A program made the position numbers and the translations under genes. Of a stretch of DNA of 43,143 nucleotides, positions 27,733-36,883 are shown piece by piece. Source of the DNA: Nitrosomonas communis (GTDB lineage Bacteria; Pseudomonadota; Gammaproteobacteria; Burkholderiales; Nitrosomonadaceae); contig NZ_JAGFJM010000125.1 of assembly GCF_024102715.1 (NCBI RefSeq), positions 1 through 43,143 of the forward strand. The letters run 5' to 3'. Position 1 is the first letter of the stretch; every line of letters starts with the position of its first letter. Below the pieces are notes generated by a model. It saw only the letters and a program-made list of their open reading frames with translations, was not told the DNA's origin and searched no databases.

Positions 27733-28896
27733 TTATTCCAGTTCAGCGAGCTTACGCTCATTATCAAGATGAAAAGCGCCTTCCAGTACGATATTCCGCT
27801 CATCAGTCAATCCACTGAGCACTGGTCTCATATTATTGATTTCCTGCGCCAGCTCGACTGGCACTCGCAAGAAACGATTATCGCCCTGATCAACAAACAC
27901 ATAATCGATGTTGGAATCCCGCACCACGGCACTTTCAGGTACTACCAGACTTTTATGCGGATTCTCGGTGATATGCATTTTAGCCAGCATGGCAGGCTTA
28001 AGCTTACGCTTTGGATTTTCCACTTCCGTGCGCACCATAACCGTGCGGGTCAATGGATTCACAGTATCAGCAACAAAAATGATGACGCCATCAAAATTGA
28101 TATCTCCCAATGCTGGCACCTTAATCTCCACATGCTGCCCTTGCATCACATGGCGTGCAATATGCTCCGGCACGTCCCCTGTCGCCCAGACTGTCGATAA
28201 ATCAGCTACCGTAAATAACTTATCTGCAGGTTGTACCACTTCACCGATCGAGACATTACGTTCCACAACGGTGCCAGGCATAGAAACAGTAATGGGTACA
28301 GAGGGAAGTATTTGCCCCCGCTTCAGTAAATCATCCAATGCCTTTTCGTCTACTCCCAATAAGCGTAATTGATCTTTCGCCGCACTGTATTCGGCGCGCG
28401 ACACCTGTAGCTCAGATTCGCGGCGTTGCAATTCAGCCGCACCGATCACATCGGCAGCAAAGAGCTGTTGCGCACGTGCAGCTGCCCTTTTAGCAAGCTG
28501 CATCACTGAATTCGCACGTAAATATGCCAATTGTGCTTGTGTCAGTTCTGGTCCGGCTATCCGCGCCAGCACGGTCCCTGTTTTTACTTCATCACCAAGC
28601 TTGGCAGAGACCTCAACGATACGGCCAGTGACGTTTGCACCTACCCGAACTAGCTTATGCTCATCTATTTCGATTTGACTCGGCACTTTTATTTTATCGG
28701 CCACATCAATGATCTCTGGTTTTCCGATTTTGATGCGCTGCATCATTTCCGGTTTGAGAATGATGCTATTTGGATCCGTTGCTTTTGCTTGCGTAGCTTC
28801 TTCAGCCTGAGGTGCTGAAGAATTATTCTGCTCACATGCCGTTAAAAACAACGCAATAAGCACTGCCACACGGGCAATTAACACTTGAACATTCAT
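27733..28896 (-). CDS. czcB: CzcB-type periplasmic adaptor lipoprotein
   Basis: This 387-residue membrane fusion protein bridges CzcA and CzcC. The signal peptide ends in LTAC, so it is probably lipidated at C21. It has lipoyl halves around residues 75-115 (GANVTGRIVEVSAKLGDEVKTG) and after the hairpin (PGTVVERNVSIGEVVQP), then a beta-barrel and a C-terminal domain. No histidine-rich metal-binding extension is visible. The ribosome binding site AAGGAG overlaps the czcC stop, which indicates coupling. Confidence 0.9.
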   Translation of the reverse strand: MNVQVLIARVAVLIALFLTACEQNNSSAPQAEEATQAKATDPNSIILKPEMMQRIKIGKPEIIDVADKIKVPSQIEIDEHKLVRVGANVTGRIVEVSAKLGDEVKTGTVLARIAGPELTQAQLAYLRANSVMQLAKRAAARAQQLFAADVIGAAELQRRESELQVSRAEYSAAKDQLRLLGVDEKALDDLLKRGQILPSVPITVSMPGTVVERNVSIGEVVQPADKLFTVADLSTVWATGDVPEHIARHVMQGQHVEIKVPALGDINFDGVIIFVADTVNPLTRTVMVRTEVENPKRKLKPAMLAKMHITENPHKSLVVPESAVVRDSNIDYVFVDQGDNRFLRVPVELAQEINNMRPVLSGLTDERNIVLEGAFHLDNERKLAELE

Positions 28897-28904
28897 GCGA
28901 AGAT

Positions 28905-30152
28905 TTACTCCTTGGGATAATGCGCGCGTAGCCGGTCAATTTCGGCAGCTGCTGACTGTAACTCAAAATAGGCTTGCAGTAACTCCGCGCGCGCGCCACG
29001 TAATACACGCTGCGTATCGAGCACCTCGATAAAACCGCGCTCACCCAAACGAAAAGCGGCTTCTGCCACACGTAATGCAGATTCAGCTTCCTGAATGATG
29101 CCTCCTTCATACATCTCTACTCTGCGTTTTGCAATCTGCATAGCCTGCCAGGCAGACTCAAGTAGCCGATTAACTTCATAGCGCCGATATTCCAAGGTTT
29201 CACGCACACGCGCAGAATCAAATATGGCGCTATCAATTTCACCACGGCGCCGGTAAAACAAAGGAACTCTAACGCTTAGTCCGGCAGTATTCGAAGTAAA
29301 TTGTCTATCCTGGTAATTGCTATACAAAATATTCACCGAAGGTAAAACAGAAGCACGCTCCTGGTCAATACGGAGGCGCGCACGATCTTGCTCAGCTTGT
29401 AAACGTAAGATATCAGGATTAGTTATTACAATCTGCTCATGCAGTTCCTCGAGCGTGGGCAAATCGACCGGATCATTAAGAAAAGCAACAATTTCAAAAT
29501 CAGGCGGCAACGCACCTGCAGTAAGCTGGAAAAGCGTAACACGTGCGCGCTCTGCGCTTAACAGCGCTGCTTCCTTTCTGCTTGCCGCAGTCATCACTTC
29601 AGTATCGGCCCGAATCAACTCAAACCGTGCAGATTCACCTACGTCGACACTTAACTTGATGCGCCGTCGTATCTCTTCCATCAAATCGAAAATGCTCGAT
29701 TCCATTGCCGCTAGCTCCCTACGCAACAGCAGTTCATAAGCGCGTACACGCAATTGCGCTGCCAAATCTGCACGTACCTGATCGAGATTAGCGCGACTAG
29801 CCTCGACTCCAGCTTCTGCTGATCCGATTCGGGCACTGCGAAGGAAGGGATTTTCTAAGGGCTGACTTACTGTTACTTGCCTTTGCATTGATGATGGACC
29901 GGTCAGTTCAAAGGGAAGTCGAGGTGTGTCTGGACCGGCAGTAAAAGTAACTTCGGGATTAGGAAAAGCAGATGCGCTTACCACACCTGCTTCAGCAATA
30001 TTGACTTGTGAGCGTGCTGCAAGAACCAGTCCATTAGCTTCCAACCCCAATCGCTGTATCTCTTCAATCGAGAGCTTAATTACTGCTTCTTTAGCCCAAG
30101 CTACAGAATTAAAAAAAAATAATAAGCAGAGCAAAATATAAAATTTCTGCAT
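28905..30152 (-). CDS. czcC: CzcC-type outer-membrane channel (TolC family)
   Basis: This 415-residue outer-membrane factor has a signal peptide (cleavage after AWA, residue 20). Two outer-membrane efflux repeats are rich in long helices (for example residues 90-170 and 320-405), with the typical ending LLQAYFELQSAAAEIDRLRA. It completes the tripartite CzcCBA exporter and is the first gene of the operon, whose promoter should lie in the 507-bp gap upstream. No metal-responsive regulator gene is adjacent. Confidence 0.9.
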   Translation of the reverse strand: MQKFYILLCLLFFFNSVAWAKEAVIKLSIEEIQRLGLEANGLVLAARSQVNIAEAGVVSASAFPNPEVTFTAGPDTPRLPFELTGPSSMQRQVTVSQPLENPFLRSARIGSAEAGVEASRANLDQVRADLAAQLRVRAYELLLRRELAAMESSIFDLMEEIRRRIKLSVDVGESARFELIRADTEVMTAASRKEAALLSAERARVTLFQLTAGALPPDFEIVAFLNDPVDLPTLEELHEQIVITNPDILRLQAEQDRARLRIDQERASVLPSVNILYSNYQDRQFTSNTAGLSVRVPLFYRRRGEIDSAIFDSARVRETLEYRRYEVNRLLESAWQAMQIAKRRVEMYEGGIIQEAESALRVAEAAFRLGERGFIEVLDTQRVLRGARAELLQAYFELQSAAAEIDRLRAHYPKE

Positions 30153-30659
30153 AAGAAAAAACTCTAGGCAATTAGCAATCTTTTAGTGAAGTTATATTAG
30201 TGCACTTCTCATCCGCACATGCACTATAGGTCATTAACTATGTATTTGTCCAAGATTAATGGATACAGGTATATCTCCGAGCAACAAGCATATACCTGTT
30301 GTACTGATCAGAAATGAATCAATCGGCGAACAATTATACAGAGCAAAAAATGAATACAAGCTGAACAAGCCAGAAAAATATTGAATAACGGAAATGCTAT
30401 TTAATCAATTTTTGTCTTCCCGGGCACTTGCATCATCGCGCTGAATTAACATGAACACTACCATGATACTTACTTTACCCAGAGCATGAATTTTCCAACA
30501 TACTGACCGATGCAATTTCTGCACAGGAAACATAGACGCAATCATCTCATCCATATCTTATAATTTCTACTCCGCCTATTGATTACTTTATCCCTCGCTT
30601 AGAACATCTGATTAACGGAAATTTTTATCCATAACCTATTAACTCATCACATATGATTT
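30153..30659. promoter_or_regulatory. Divergent intergenic region upstream of czcC
   Basis: This 507-bp AT-rich stretch has no convincing gene. It should contain the czc promoter and that of the phosphoglycerate-mutase-like gene. The best landmark is a 10-bp inverted repeat (ACAGGTATAT and ATATACCTGT at 30265-30274 and 30290-30299, 15-nt spacer), about 110-150 bp upstream of czcC. A shorter repeat (TAGTGC/GCACTA) lies near 30200-30225. Either could be an operator. I could not assign -35/-10 boxes. Confidence 0.45.
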
Positions 30660-31693
30660 ATGAAGCTACATCTCCTCATTCCAGGTTTGTTTTGGCCTGA
30701 AACTAACAGAACTGAAATTTATAGCGACTTATCTCTACCTTCTCTGGAAAAGATTCTGGCAAAAAGCCACGCTACCGAGTACTACCCGCAAGCAGTAGAA
30801 GAATGGCTATGCCAGGCTTTTAGTGTTCCTAAACAGCAAGACTGGCCGGTCGCACCTATCATGTTACATATTGACGGAACCGATGAAGATCGCGCTCAAA
30901 ACGAGTACTGGCTACGCGCTGATCCGGTTCATCTGCGTATTGAAAACAATCATATTCTGCTGGCTGATAGCCAGGTTTTCACGATTTCCTTAAAGGAATC
31001 GTTACAATTTGCCGAAACTCTCAATCAGTATTTCAACAAAAACGACATATTTTTTTACCGCTCCAACCAGATCGCTGGTATATCCGTCTCGCCAAGGTTC
31101 CTGGCTTGCAAACCCGGTTACTTAGTGAAATAGCTGGTAAAAACATCAATAATTTGCTGCCAGTTGGCGAAGATAGCCCAATATGGCATAGCATTTTTAA
31201 CGAGATACAAATGCTGTTGCATGAACATCAGCTTAACCAGGAAAGAGCAGCGCGCGGCGAATTAGCGATCAATAGTATCTGGTTCTGGGGAGGAGGCGTG
31301 ATGCCACGGATCATGCGTTCTGCTTACAATCAAGTATGGAGTGATAATACATTTGCCCATGCTCTGGCAGTTGCAAGCGGCGTAACACACTGCTCTCTTC
31401 CGCAAGGAGCAATGGTATGGCAGCAAGCAGTAGAATCGGATAATCATTTAGTAATACTCGATACTTTGCAGGGAAAAACACTGTACAGGAATATCTATGA
31501 ATGGCGTAAATGTTTGTACGCGTTGGAACATGACTGGTTTACGCCCTTACTCGAAGCAGTGAAACAAGGAAAAATCACTCAATTGACGATCACTGCTTTA
31601 AATGACCATGATATGAAAAATTTTGTCATGACACAGCGCAGTTCTTGGAAATTTTGGGTAAGAACCAAACCTTTATCAAGTTATGCAAAATGA
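30660..31693 (+). pseudogene. Phosphoglycerate-mutase-like protein, frameshifted
   Basis: Two frames together form one protein of about 344 residues, resembling a betaproteobacterial family annotated as cofactor-independent phosphoglycerate mutase-like (COG4255). Frame 1 (30660-31133) reads well to NQYFNKNDIFF. The alternative frame then gives LPLQPDRWYIRLAKVPGLQTRLLSEIAGKNINNLLP and continues through NSIWFWGGGVMPR to 31693. The break falls in a run of seven T residues (31050-31056); one extra T restores a continuous frame. This may be a true mutation, a sequencing error or a slippage site. The biochemical role of the family is not established to my knowledge. Confidence 0.82.
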
Positions 31694-31743
31694 TCGAGTT
31701 CAATTTCTGCTACTCATTTCTAGTTTTTCAGCAATCATAGAAA

Positions 31744-33249
31744 ATGAACGCACAACTTTCTTCCAGATTCAATCGCGTCAAGCCCTATCTCACAGCAAGC
31801 ATCGCCGTTGCTGCGACAGGATTGCTTATAGCCGCAAATTATTTGATGATTGGACTAGAACCGCAGATTATTCATATCCTGTGGATCATTCTGACGGCAA
31901 CGATATTTACCATGATCATTCAAATCACGCGCGTAGAAAAAGCTTTTGCGAAACATCTGGCTTTATTTGTTGCCAATAAGGAAAGACTTGCTAATGAAAT
32001 CAAGTACCGGATCTGGGCCGAGAAAACTTCCTCTGAAAATAAAACCAGATTACAAATCATTGATGAAAACCTTCCAGTCATGCTTGCCTACTTTAATGCT
32101 GAGCAGCAATGCTGTTACCATAATCGGGCGTACCGTTTATGGTTTGGATTGAATGCGGAGCAAATCGACAATCGATTCGCACGAGAATTTTTGAATGAGC
32201 ATTTCCACCATGGACTCAAGTGCAATATTGATACTATTTTAGCTGGCGAGATAATACAGAACAAACGATCACAAAGATTGGCCAATGGTTCAACATGCCT
32301 CATTCTTGAACAATTTGTGCCACATTTTGATTCTAAAGGGAAAGTCATCGGCTTTTATACATTGTATACGCCCCGTATTCTAAAAGAGAACGAATCAGAT
32401 AATACACAAGAGCAAACAAAATCAAAAAATGCTCTGATCCAAGACAGCAGCAACCATCATGGATCTGCTAAGGAAAATGAAAGTACGCATTTTTCTACAG
32501 TATCAATAGATTCAGCTGCCCGGCTTATTCAAGCCATTGAGCAAGGTAAATTCCACTTATATTGTCAAAGTATCATCTCGACAAAGACAGCTGCAGATTC
32601 ATGCAGAGGCTATGAGATTCTAATCAGAATGGCTGAGGAGGAAAATAATCTTATTCCCCCTGGCGCATTTATATCCTTTGTCGAGAAATATCATCTGATG
32701 CCACGGCTGGATCGCTGGGTGGTCAGTTATATGACAACGTGGCTGGGCAGGCACAATATGAATTCCGATATGCTATTCTGCATCAATCTGGCCCAGGATA
32801 CGTTGAGTGATCCGCAATTTATTGATTTTGTACAGGAGCAGTTGCAGCAATCGAATGTTCCTGCGCAAACATTATGCTTCGAAATCGAAGAATCAGATGC
32901 AAAATCTAACCTCACCGAGGTTACAATCTTTTCACAGAAAGTCAGACAAATAGGTTGCAAAGTTTCCTTGTCTGGTTTTAGTCATGAGCGCACCTCATTT
33001 AACTTGCTCAAAAGCATTCAAACCGATTTCCTGAAAATAGATGGAAGTTTATTCTGTAATAGCTTGAATAATCCGGCAGATCTGGCCAAAGTAAAGGAAA
33101 TTAACCAGATAGCGCATCTGATGAAGATCCGAACCATTGCAGAGTCTGTTGAATCAACAGAGATTATCGGAGAATTACATGAAATGGGCGTTGATTTCGC
33201 TCAGGGATTTGGTATTGCACCACCGCAATTACTTAAAGATCTTGAGTAA
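31744..33249 (+). CDS. Membrane PAS-EAL protein with degenerate EAL domain
   Basis: The 501-residue protein has two membrane helices (about 17-36 and 42-61), a short coiled coil, a PAS-like domain (about 105-212), a polar linker and an EAL domain (about 256-498). The EAL core keeps E291 (EILIR), N348, E380, K431, E467 and Q487-G488. The metal-binding DDFG motif is replaced by SGFS (410-413). EAL phosphodiesterases need that DD pair, so it is probably a catalytically inactive c-di-GMP sensor. There is no GGDEF domain. It lies 50 bp downstream of the frameshifted gene and may share its transcript. Confidence 0.85.
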   Translation: MNAQLSSRFNRVKPYLTASIAVAATGLLIAANYLMIGLEPQIIHILWIILTATIFTMIIQITRVEKAFAKHLALFVANKERLANEIKYRIWAEKTSSENKTRLQIIDENLPVMLAYFNAEQQCCYHNRAYRLWFGLNAEQIDNRFAREFLNEHFHHGLKCNIDTILAGEIIQNKRSQRLANGSTCLILEQFVPHFDSKGKVIGFYTLYTPRILKENESDNTQEQTKSKNALIQDSSNHHGSAKENESTHFSTVSIDSAARLIQAIEQGKFHLYCQSIISTKTAADSCRGYEILIRMAEEENNLIPPGAFISFVEKYHLMPRLDRWVVSYMTTWLGRHNMNSDMLFCINLAQDTLSDPQFIDFVQEQLQQSNVPAQTLCFEIEESDAKSNLTEVTIFSQKVRQIGCKVSLSGFSHERTSFNLLKSIQTDFLKIDGSLFCNSLNNPADLAKVKEINQIAHLMKIRTIAESVESTEIIGELHEMGVDFAQGFGIAPPQLLKDLE

Positions 33250-33273
33250 GCACACAGTTCAAGTCTGAAAAAG

Positions 33274-33301
33274 TATTGCTATGGCTGCAGCAATAGCAAT
33301 A
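33274..33301. repeat. Hairpin between the EAL gene and hpnN
   Basis: TATTGCTAT (33274-33282) and ATAGCAATA (33293-33301) form a perfect 9-bp stem. The 10-nt loop contains the palindrome GCTGCAGC. It starts 25 bp after the EAL stop and lies 3' of convergent hpnN. A terminator role is likely by position, but there is no T tract on the plus side. Confidence 0.5.
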
Positions 33302-33390
33302 TCCCCTCGCTCTTATCCCCTATTACGCATAACATTCCTGAAAAGCTCTGTTGATAAAACCGTTGCTCACACTAGATAAACTACTGCGAT

Positions 33391-36036
33391 TTATGATCTG
33401 GCATACTGAGCAGGAATTCGCAAAAGGGCTGGCAGTATAACAAGCGTGCAAATCAGGGTAAAAGTTAGACCAACGGTAAGTAATGCCCCCATGCTAGCGG
33501 TACCTTTGTGCGATGAAAACATAAGGCTGGCAAAATCGACCAAAGCAGTTAAGGCGCTATAAAAAATAGCACGTGCAGTGCTGGTATGAATCAGAATTTC
33601 ACTCTCCAACTTGTTATCCAAGCTTCGGTGCACCATATGCAAACTGCTATCGATACCAAGCCCGAGCAAAAGCGGCAAAGCAATGATATTGGCAAAATTG
33701 AATGGTATGTCTAGCAAGACAGTGAACACTCCAGTAAATACACTGGAGAGTAAAAGTGGAATCAACACGAGTATGGTGTACTTTATGCTGCGCAATAATA
33801 TCAGGAGCGCGACTATAATTCCGATCAGCGCTAGTGAAAAAGCCTGAATAAAGGCATCCACCACCGCCTCACCTGCTTCCAAACTTACCACCGGCATGCC
33901 AGTAGCCTGAGGTGCTACTTCTTGTATTGATCTGACGAAACGGCGCAATGCTTCATCATCACCGAGATCCTCTGCCGGATAAACTGCAACCCGGTATTCT
34001 CCTGCCTGACTACGCCAGCGGCTACTGAGCGTTTCGGGCAACTCCTGCTCGCTAAAGGGTAGCGCTTCAATCGAATTGCGTAAACGCTGCATCGCAGGAG
34101 GTAGTGTGGAAAGCAGGCCCTCTTCTAATGAATGCAGTAATTCCTCCTGCTCGCCGAAATTTGCCTTATCCAGCTGGGTAAACAACGTGGCGAGCGATGT
34201 CTTGAGAGTAAGCGCAGGCGTGGCTAAGGAGGAATCAGGATACTCTTTAATATACTGATCGAGCGCTATACTCAAATCATCCAGAGCCTGACGTTGCTGA
34301 GCTATCATTTGTTTATCTGTCGATGGTTCCGGCATCGATAGGATAAGTGGTCCGATTATCAGCGCCATTTCCTCGATCGCTGACAGCTTCTCTTCTTGCT
34401 CCGTGGGGACAAAGTCAAGCATGGTAACGATCTTGCTTACTCCAGGAAGCTCAGCTAAATGCTCTTTGAGTTGCCGCGTCTCGTCATAATCTTTAGTTAA
34501 TACGATGGCGTGCCAAGGTGAATGCTCAGGTGATGCCAATAATTCCCGGAAAGTCTGCACTGCTTTTCCCTTCGGGTCTTGCATATTGAGCAGATTGTAG
34601 TCAAACCTTACCTGTGGCAAGAGTGCTATCGCAATAAGCAATAACACAAAAATAGCAGCATACGTTAATTTGCGCCACTTCAATGAAAACTCAAGCACTT
34701 TACCCAGAGGCTTCTTCATGCTAGCTTCAGTGACAGGCCGATTTGATAAATATCGTAGTAGGGCGGGACCTAAGATAAAGGTCACCAGCAAGCTGATCAG
34801 CATGCCAGTGCCGGAGATGATTCCCAACTCTGCCACCCCGCTGTAATTGGTAGGTATAAAGGCATAGAAACCAAGAGCATTGGCAATAGTACACGCAGCC
34901 AGTGCGCTCCCGGCTTCACCACCAGCCTTATACATGGCGTCAGTCGTTAATAGCCCCCCTTCCAGTACTTCGCGATATCGCAATAGAAAGTGGATAGCAA
35001 AATCTGCGCCAAGACCAATGTATAGCACCGCAAAAGCAATAGAGATAACATTCAATTGACCGATGGCAGCAGTGGCAAAGGCCGCTGTGAGCAGTAAGCC
35101 TAACGTTAGGCAAAGCAATACGGCGAGGGCCAACTGGAAAGTGCGCATTGCAAAATAAAGCACTATTCCCACCAGCACAAAGGTGATGATCCCGGCATAC
35201 TCCATGCCGCTCAGCGAGCTCCGGAGCTCATCATCAGCTAGCGCCACATCCCCGGTAATACGAAGCTGAATTGAACCATCATCCGTTAAACCAATATCTT
35301 TCGCTGCCGCATGGACCGCTGTTATGGCCTGTTCACCTGGAAACAACTGGGTGTAGTCTGGCTTCGGCTTTACCATGATCATCTCTTGGTAACTACTTTT
35401 CTGCGGTTCGCCGCGAAAAAGTGCCTGCCATGACAGCGCCCGTGGTTTACTCGCAAGCTGCGCATCCAGCGTTTCGCTCACCCCCTTTAACACCGGCTCT
35501 AACTCCAAACTGCGGCCTTTGCTTAATTCTTTTACTGCTCCAGTAAGTACCGAGGCAAAAGTATGGAGGGTAGGATTTTCAGCTATGCGCGCAATTAATG
35601 GTTGTGCCGCTGCCAAACGATCAGTGATGCGTTCAAGTTCAGGAATGCTTTCGTAAAGTAGGCCATTGTGCTCAAAAAAGGTATCAACGTTTGGCGCATA
35701 AACATCAATAAAATTCTTGGTATCTTTTTTTAAGCGTGCTGCGAGCTGATCAGCGGCAGTATATGCCTGCTCAGGTGTGGGCGCATCCAGCACTAGCAGC
35801 AGGATATCCATCTCCTGGGGGAATGTTTTATGGTAATGGATGCTATTAACACGGAACGGGAGATGCTCAGAGAGCATATCTGTGGTATCAGTATTCATCT
35901 CGAGGTTGCGCGAGATGTATACCACGCTTGCCACGGTAATCAGGAGTGCCGCCAGCAGAATCCAAGGCGCATAGTAATAAGAGGTGCTGGCGCAGTAAGC
36001 AAATGCACGATAGATCCGACTATGTGAAGCTTCCAT
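33391..36036 (-). CDS. hpnN: Hopanoid-associated RND transporter (HpnN, MMPL family)
   Basis: This 881-residue inner-membrane protein has two homologous halves, each with a membrane helix, a large periplasmic loop and a block of helices. The halves carry matching motifs GLGADFAIHFLLRYRE (about residue 345) and GLGIDSSLHMVHRS (about residue 795) in the proton-relay helices. This fits HpnN of the MMPL group, which moves hopanoids from the inner to the outer membrane. Other hopanoid genes (shc, hpnC/D/E) are not in this window. It is the last gene of the Mla-side gene run, where its job in envelope lipid transport fits. Confidence 0.87.
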   Translation of the reverse strand: MEASHSRIYRAFAYCASTSYYYAPWILLAALLITVASVVYISRNLEMNTDTTDMLSEHLPFRVNSIHYHKTFPQEMDILLLVLDAPTPEQAYTAADQLAARLKKDTKNFIDVYAPNVDTFFEHNGLLYESIPELERITDRLAAAQPLIARIAENPTLHTFASVLTGAVKELSKGRSLELEPVLKGVSETLDAQLASKPRALSWQALFRGEPQKSSYQEMIMVKPKPDYTQLFPGEQAITAVHAAAKDIGLTDDGSIQLRITGDVALADDELRSSLSGMEYAGIITFVLVGIVLYFAMRTFQLALAVLLCLTLGLLLTAAFATAAIGQLNVISIAFAVLYIGLGADFAIHFLLRYREVLEGGLLTTDAMYKAGGEAGSALAACTIANALGFYAFIPTNYSGVAELGIISGTGMLISLLVTFILGPALLRYLSNRPVTEASMKKPLGKVLEFSLKWRKLTYAAIFVLLLIAIALLPQVRFDYNLLNMQDPKGKAVQTFRELLASPEHSPWHAIVLTKDYDETRQLKEHLAELPGVSKIVTMLDFVPTEQEEKLSAIEEMALIIGPLILSMPEPSTDKQMIAQQRQALDDLSIALDQYIKEYPDSSLATPALTLKTSLATLFTQLDKANFGEQEELLHSLEEGLLSTLPPAMQRLRNSIEALPFSEQELPETLSSRWRSQAGEYRVAVYPAEDLGDDEALRRFVRSIQEVAPQATGMPVVSLEAGEAVVDAFIQAFSLALIGIIVALLILLRSIKYTILVLIPLLLSSVFTGVFTVLLDIPFNFANIIALPLLLGLGIDSSLHMVHRSLDNKLESEILIHTSTARAIFYSALTALVDFASLMFSSHKGTASMGALLTVGLTFTLICTLVILPALLRIPAQYARS

Positions 36037-36104
36037 TATTTCAATTATCCTTCCGGAAACAAGCTGGAATAATCAATCTCTAACCTGCTTTAATCACTGC
36101 GGAT

Positions 36105-36419
36105 CTAATTCCCCGTCCCTGGGGGTGAAGACTGGTTAAAACCAGCAGATTGAAGCATGTTGTCAATATCCTGCAGCTTGCAGCAGGTTGCGTTATTTCC
36201 TTGAAGTGCTTGTTCGATTTTTTCAATAAATGACACATTATTCTTGTTAATCTGCTCTGCAACGCAGATTGCTTTCATTAACCCTTGACTGGCACGACGC
36301 GCTGGCAGAATAGCATGTTGCTTAACATTCTGAACCACTACAAAACGCATGCTGGGCCAGCTCATTGCTTCGCACATCGCTTTTGCATCCGATCCGCTAT
36401 GCTGGTTGGTTCTTTGCAT
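36105..36419 (-). CDS. Small hypothetical protein upstream of hpnN
   Basis: A 104-residue frame with no recognised domain, signal peptide or membrane helix. It contains four cysteines, including a CC pair in NATCCKLQDI, and a predicted helical middle. It lies 68 bp upstream of hpnN and 121 bp downstream of bolA, on the same strand. No ribosome binding site is visible at ATG 36419; an internal ATG at 36377 is an alternative. It occupies the only gap in an otherwise dense gene run, which is the main reason to list it. Confidence 0.4.
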   Translation of the reverse strand: MQRTNQHSGSDAKAMCEAMSWPSMRFVVVQNVKQHAILPARRASQGLMKAICVAEQINKNNVSFIEKIEQALQGNNATCCKLQDIDNMLQSAGFNQSSPPGTGN

Positions 36420-36540
36420 AGGGTTTAGTGAATTGAGATGGTATCAGCTTAGCAAAGAAGAGCTTCACCATCTCGCGTTGCCACAGCTGCTTATGCACAA
36501 CAGTCTCGCCATACATAGAGTAAGCCTACAGGTTCTGAAT

Positions 36541-36795
36541 CTACTGTCCAGCTTGCTTATATTCTTCCCATTGCTCGGGCGTAAGCGTTTTCATGGATAA
36601 TGCATGTACCTCTTGCTTCATTTTGTCCTGCAGTGCTCGGTAAACGAGCTGATGCTGCTGGACCATGCTTTTCCCCCGGAATTGCTCGCTCACAATGACG
36701 GCGCTAAAATGACGCCCATCTTCCCCTTCTACCTGAATCCATTCACATGGTAAAGATGCTGCAATACATTGCTTGATATGATCTGAGGTAATCAT
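36541..36795 (-). CDS. ibaG: BolA/IbaG-family protein
   Basis: This 84-residue protein of the BolA fold has a class II KH-like core. The segments VEGEDGRHFSAVIVSEQFRGKSMVQQHQLVY and ALSMKTLTPEQW are diagnostic. The histidine and missing cysteine pattern suit partners of monothiol glutaredoxins that carry Fe-S clusters. Its place at the end of the mla cluster matches IbaG (YrbA). The frame extends to 36906, but ATG 36795 follows AAGGA at 6 nt and begins the domain. murA, which usually follows, is absent. Confidence 0.9.
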   Translation of the reverse strand: MITSDHIKQCIAASLPCEWIQVEGEDGRHFSAVIVSEQFRGKSMVQQHQLVYRALQDKMKQEVHALSMKTLTPEQWEEYKQAGQ

Positions 36796-36883
36796 TTTTG
36801 ATCCTTTAGAAAATAAAAACATTATTGATTTCGATGTTGCTAAACTACGGAAATGAATGATAGGAACCGAACACGATACCGCT

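Noticed and set aside
27769-28372. Two overlapping plus-strand frames opposite czcB
   Set aside because: Both are antisense shadows of a well-conserved gene, with no start signal.
36111-36124. CCCC/GGGG mini-hairpin before hpnN as a terminator
   Set aside because: The stem is only 4 bp and no T tract follows, so it would not be expected to stop transcription.
36080-36262. 60-residue minus-strand frame upstream of hpnN
   Set aside because: It overlaps the longer 104-residue frame in another register, has no ribosome binding site and looks non-coding.
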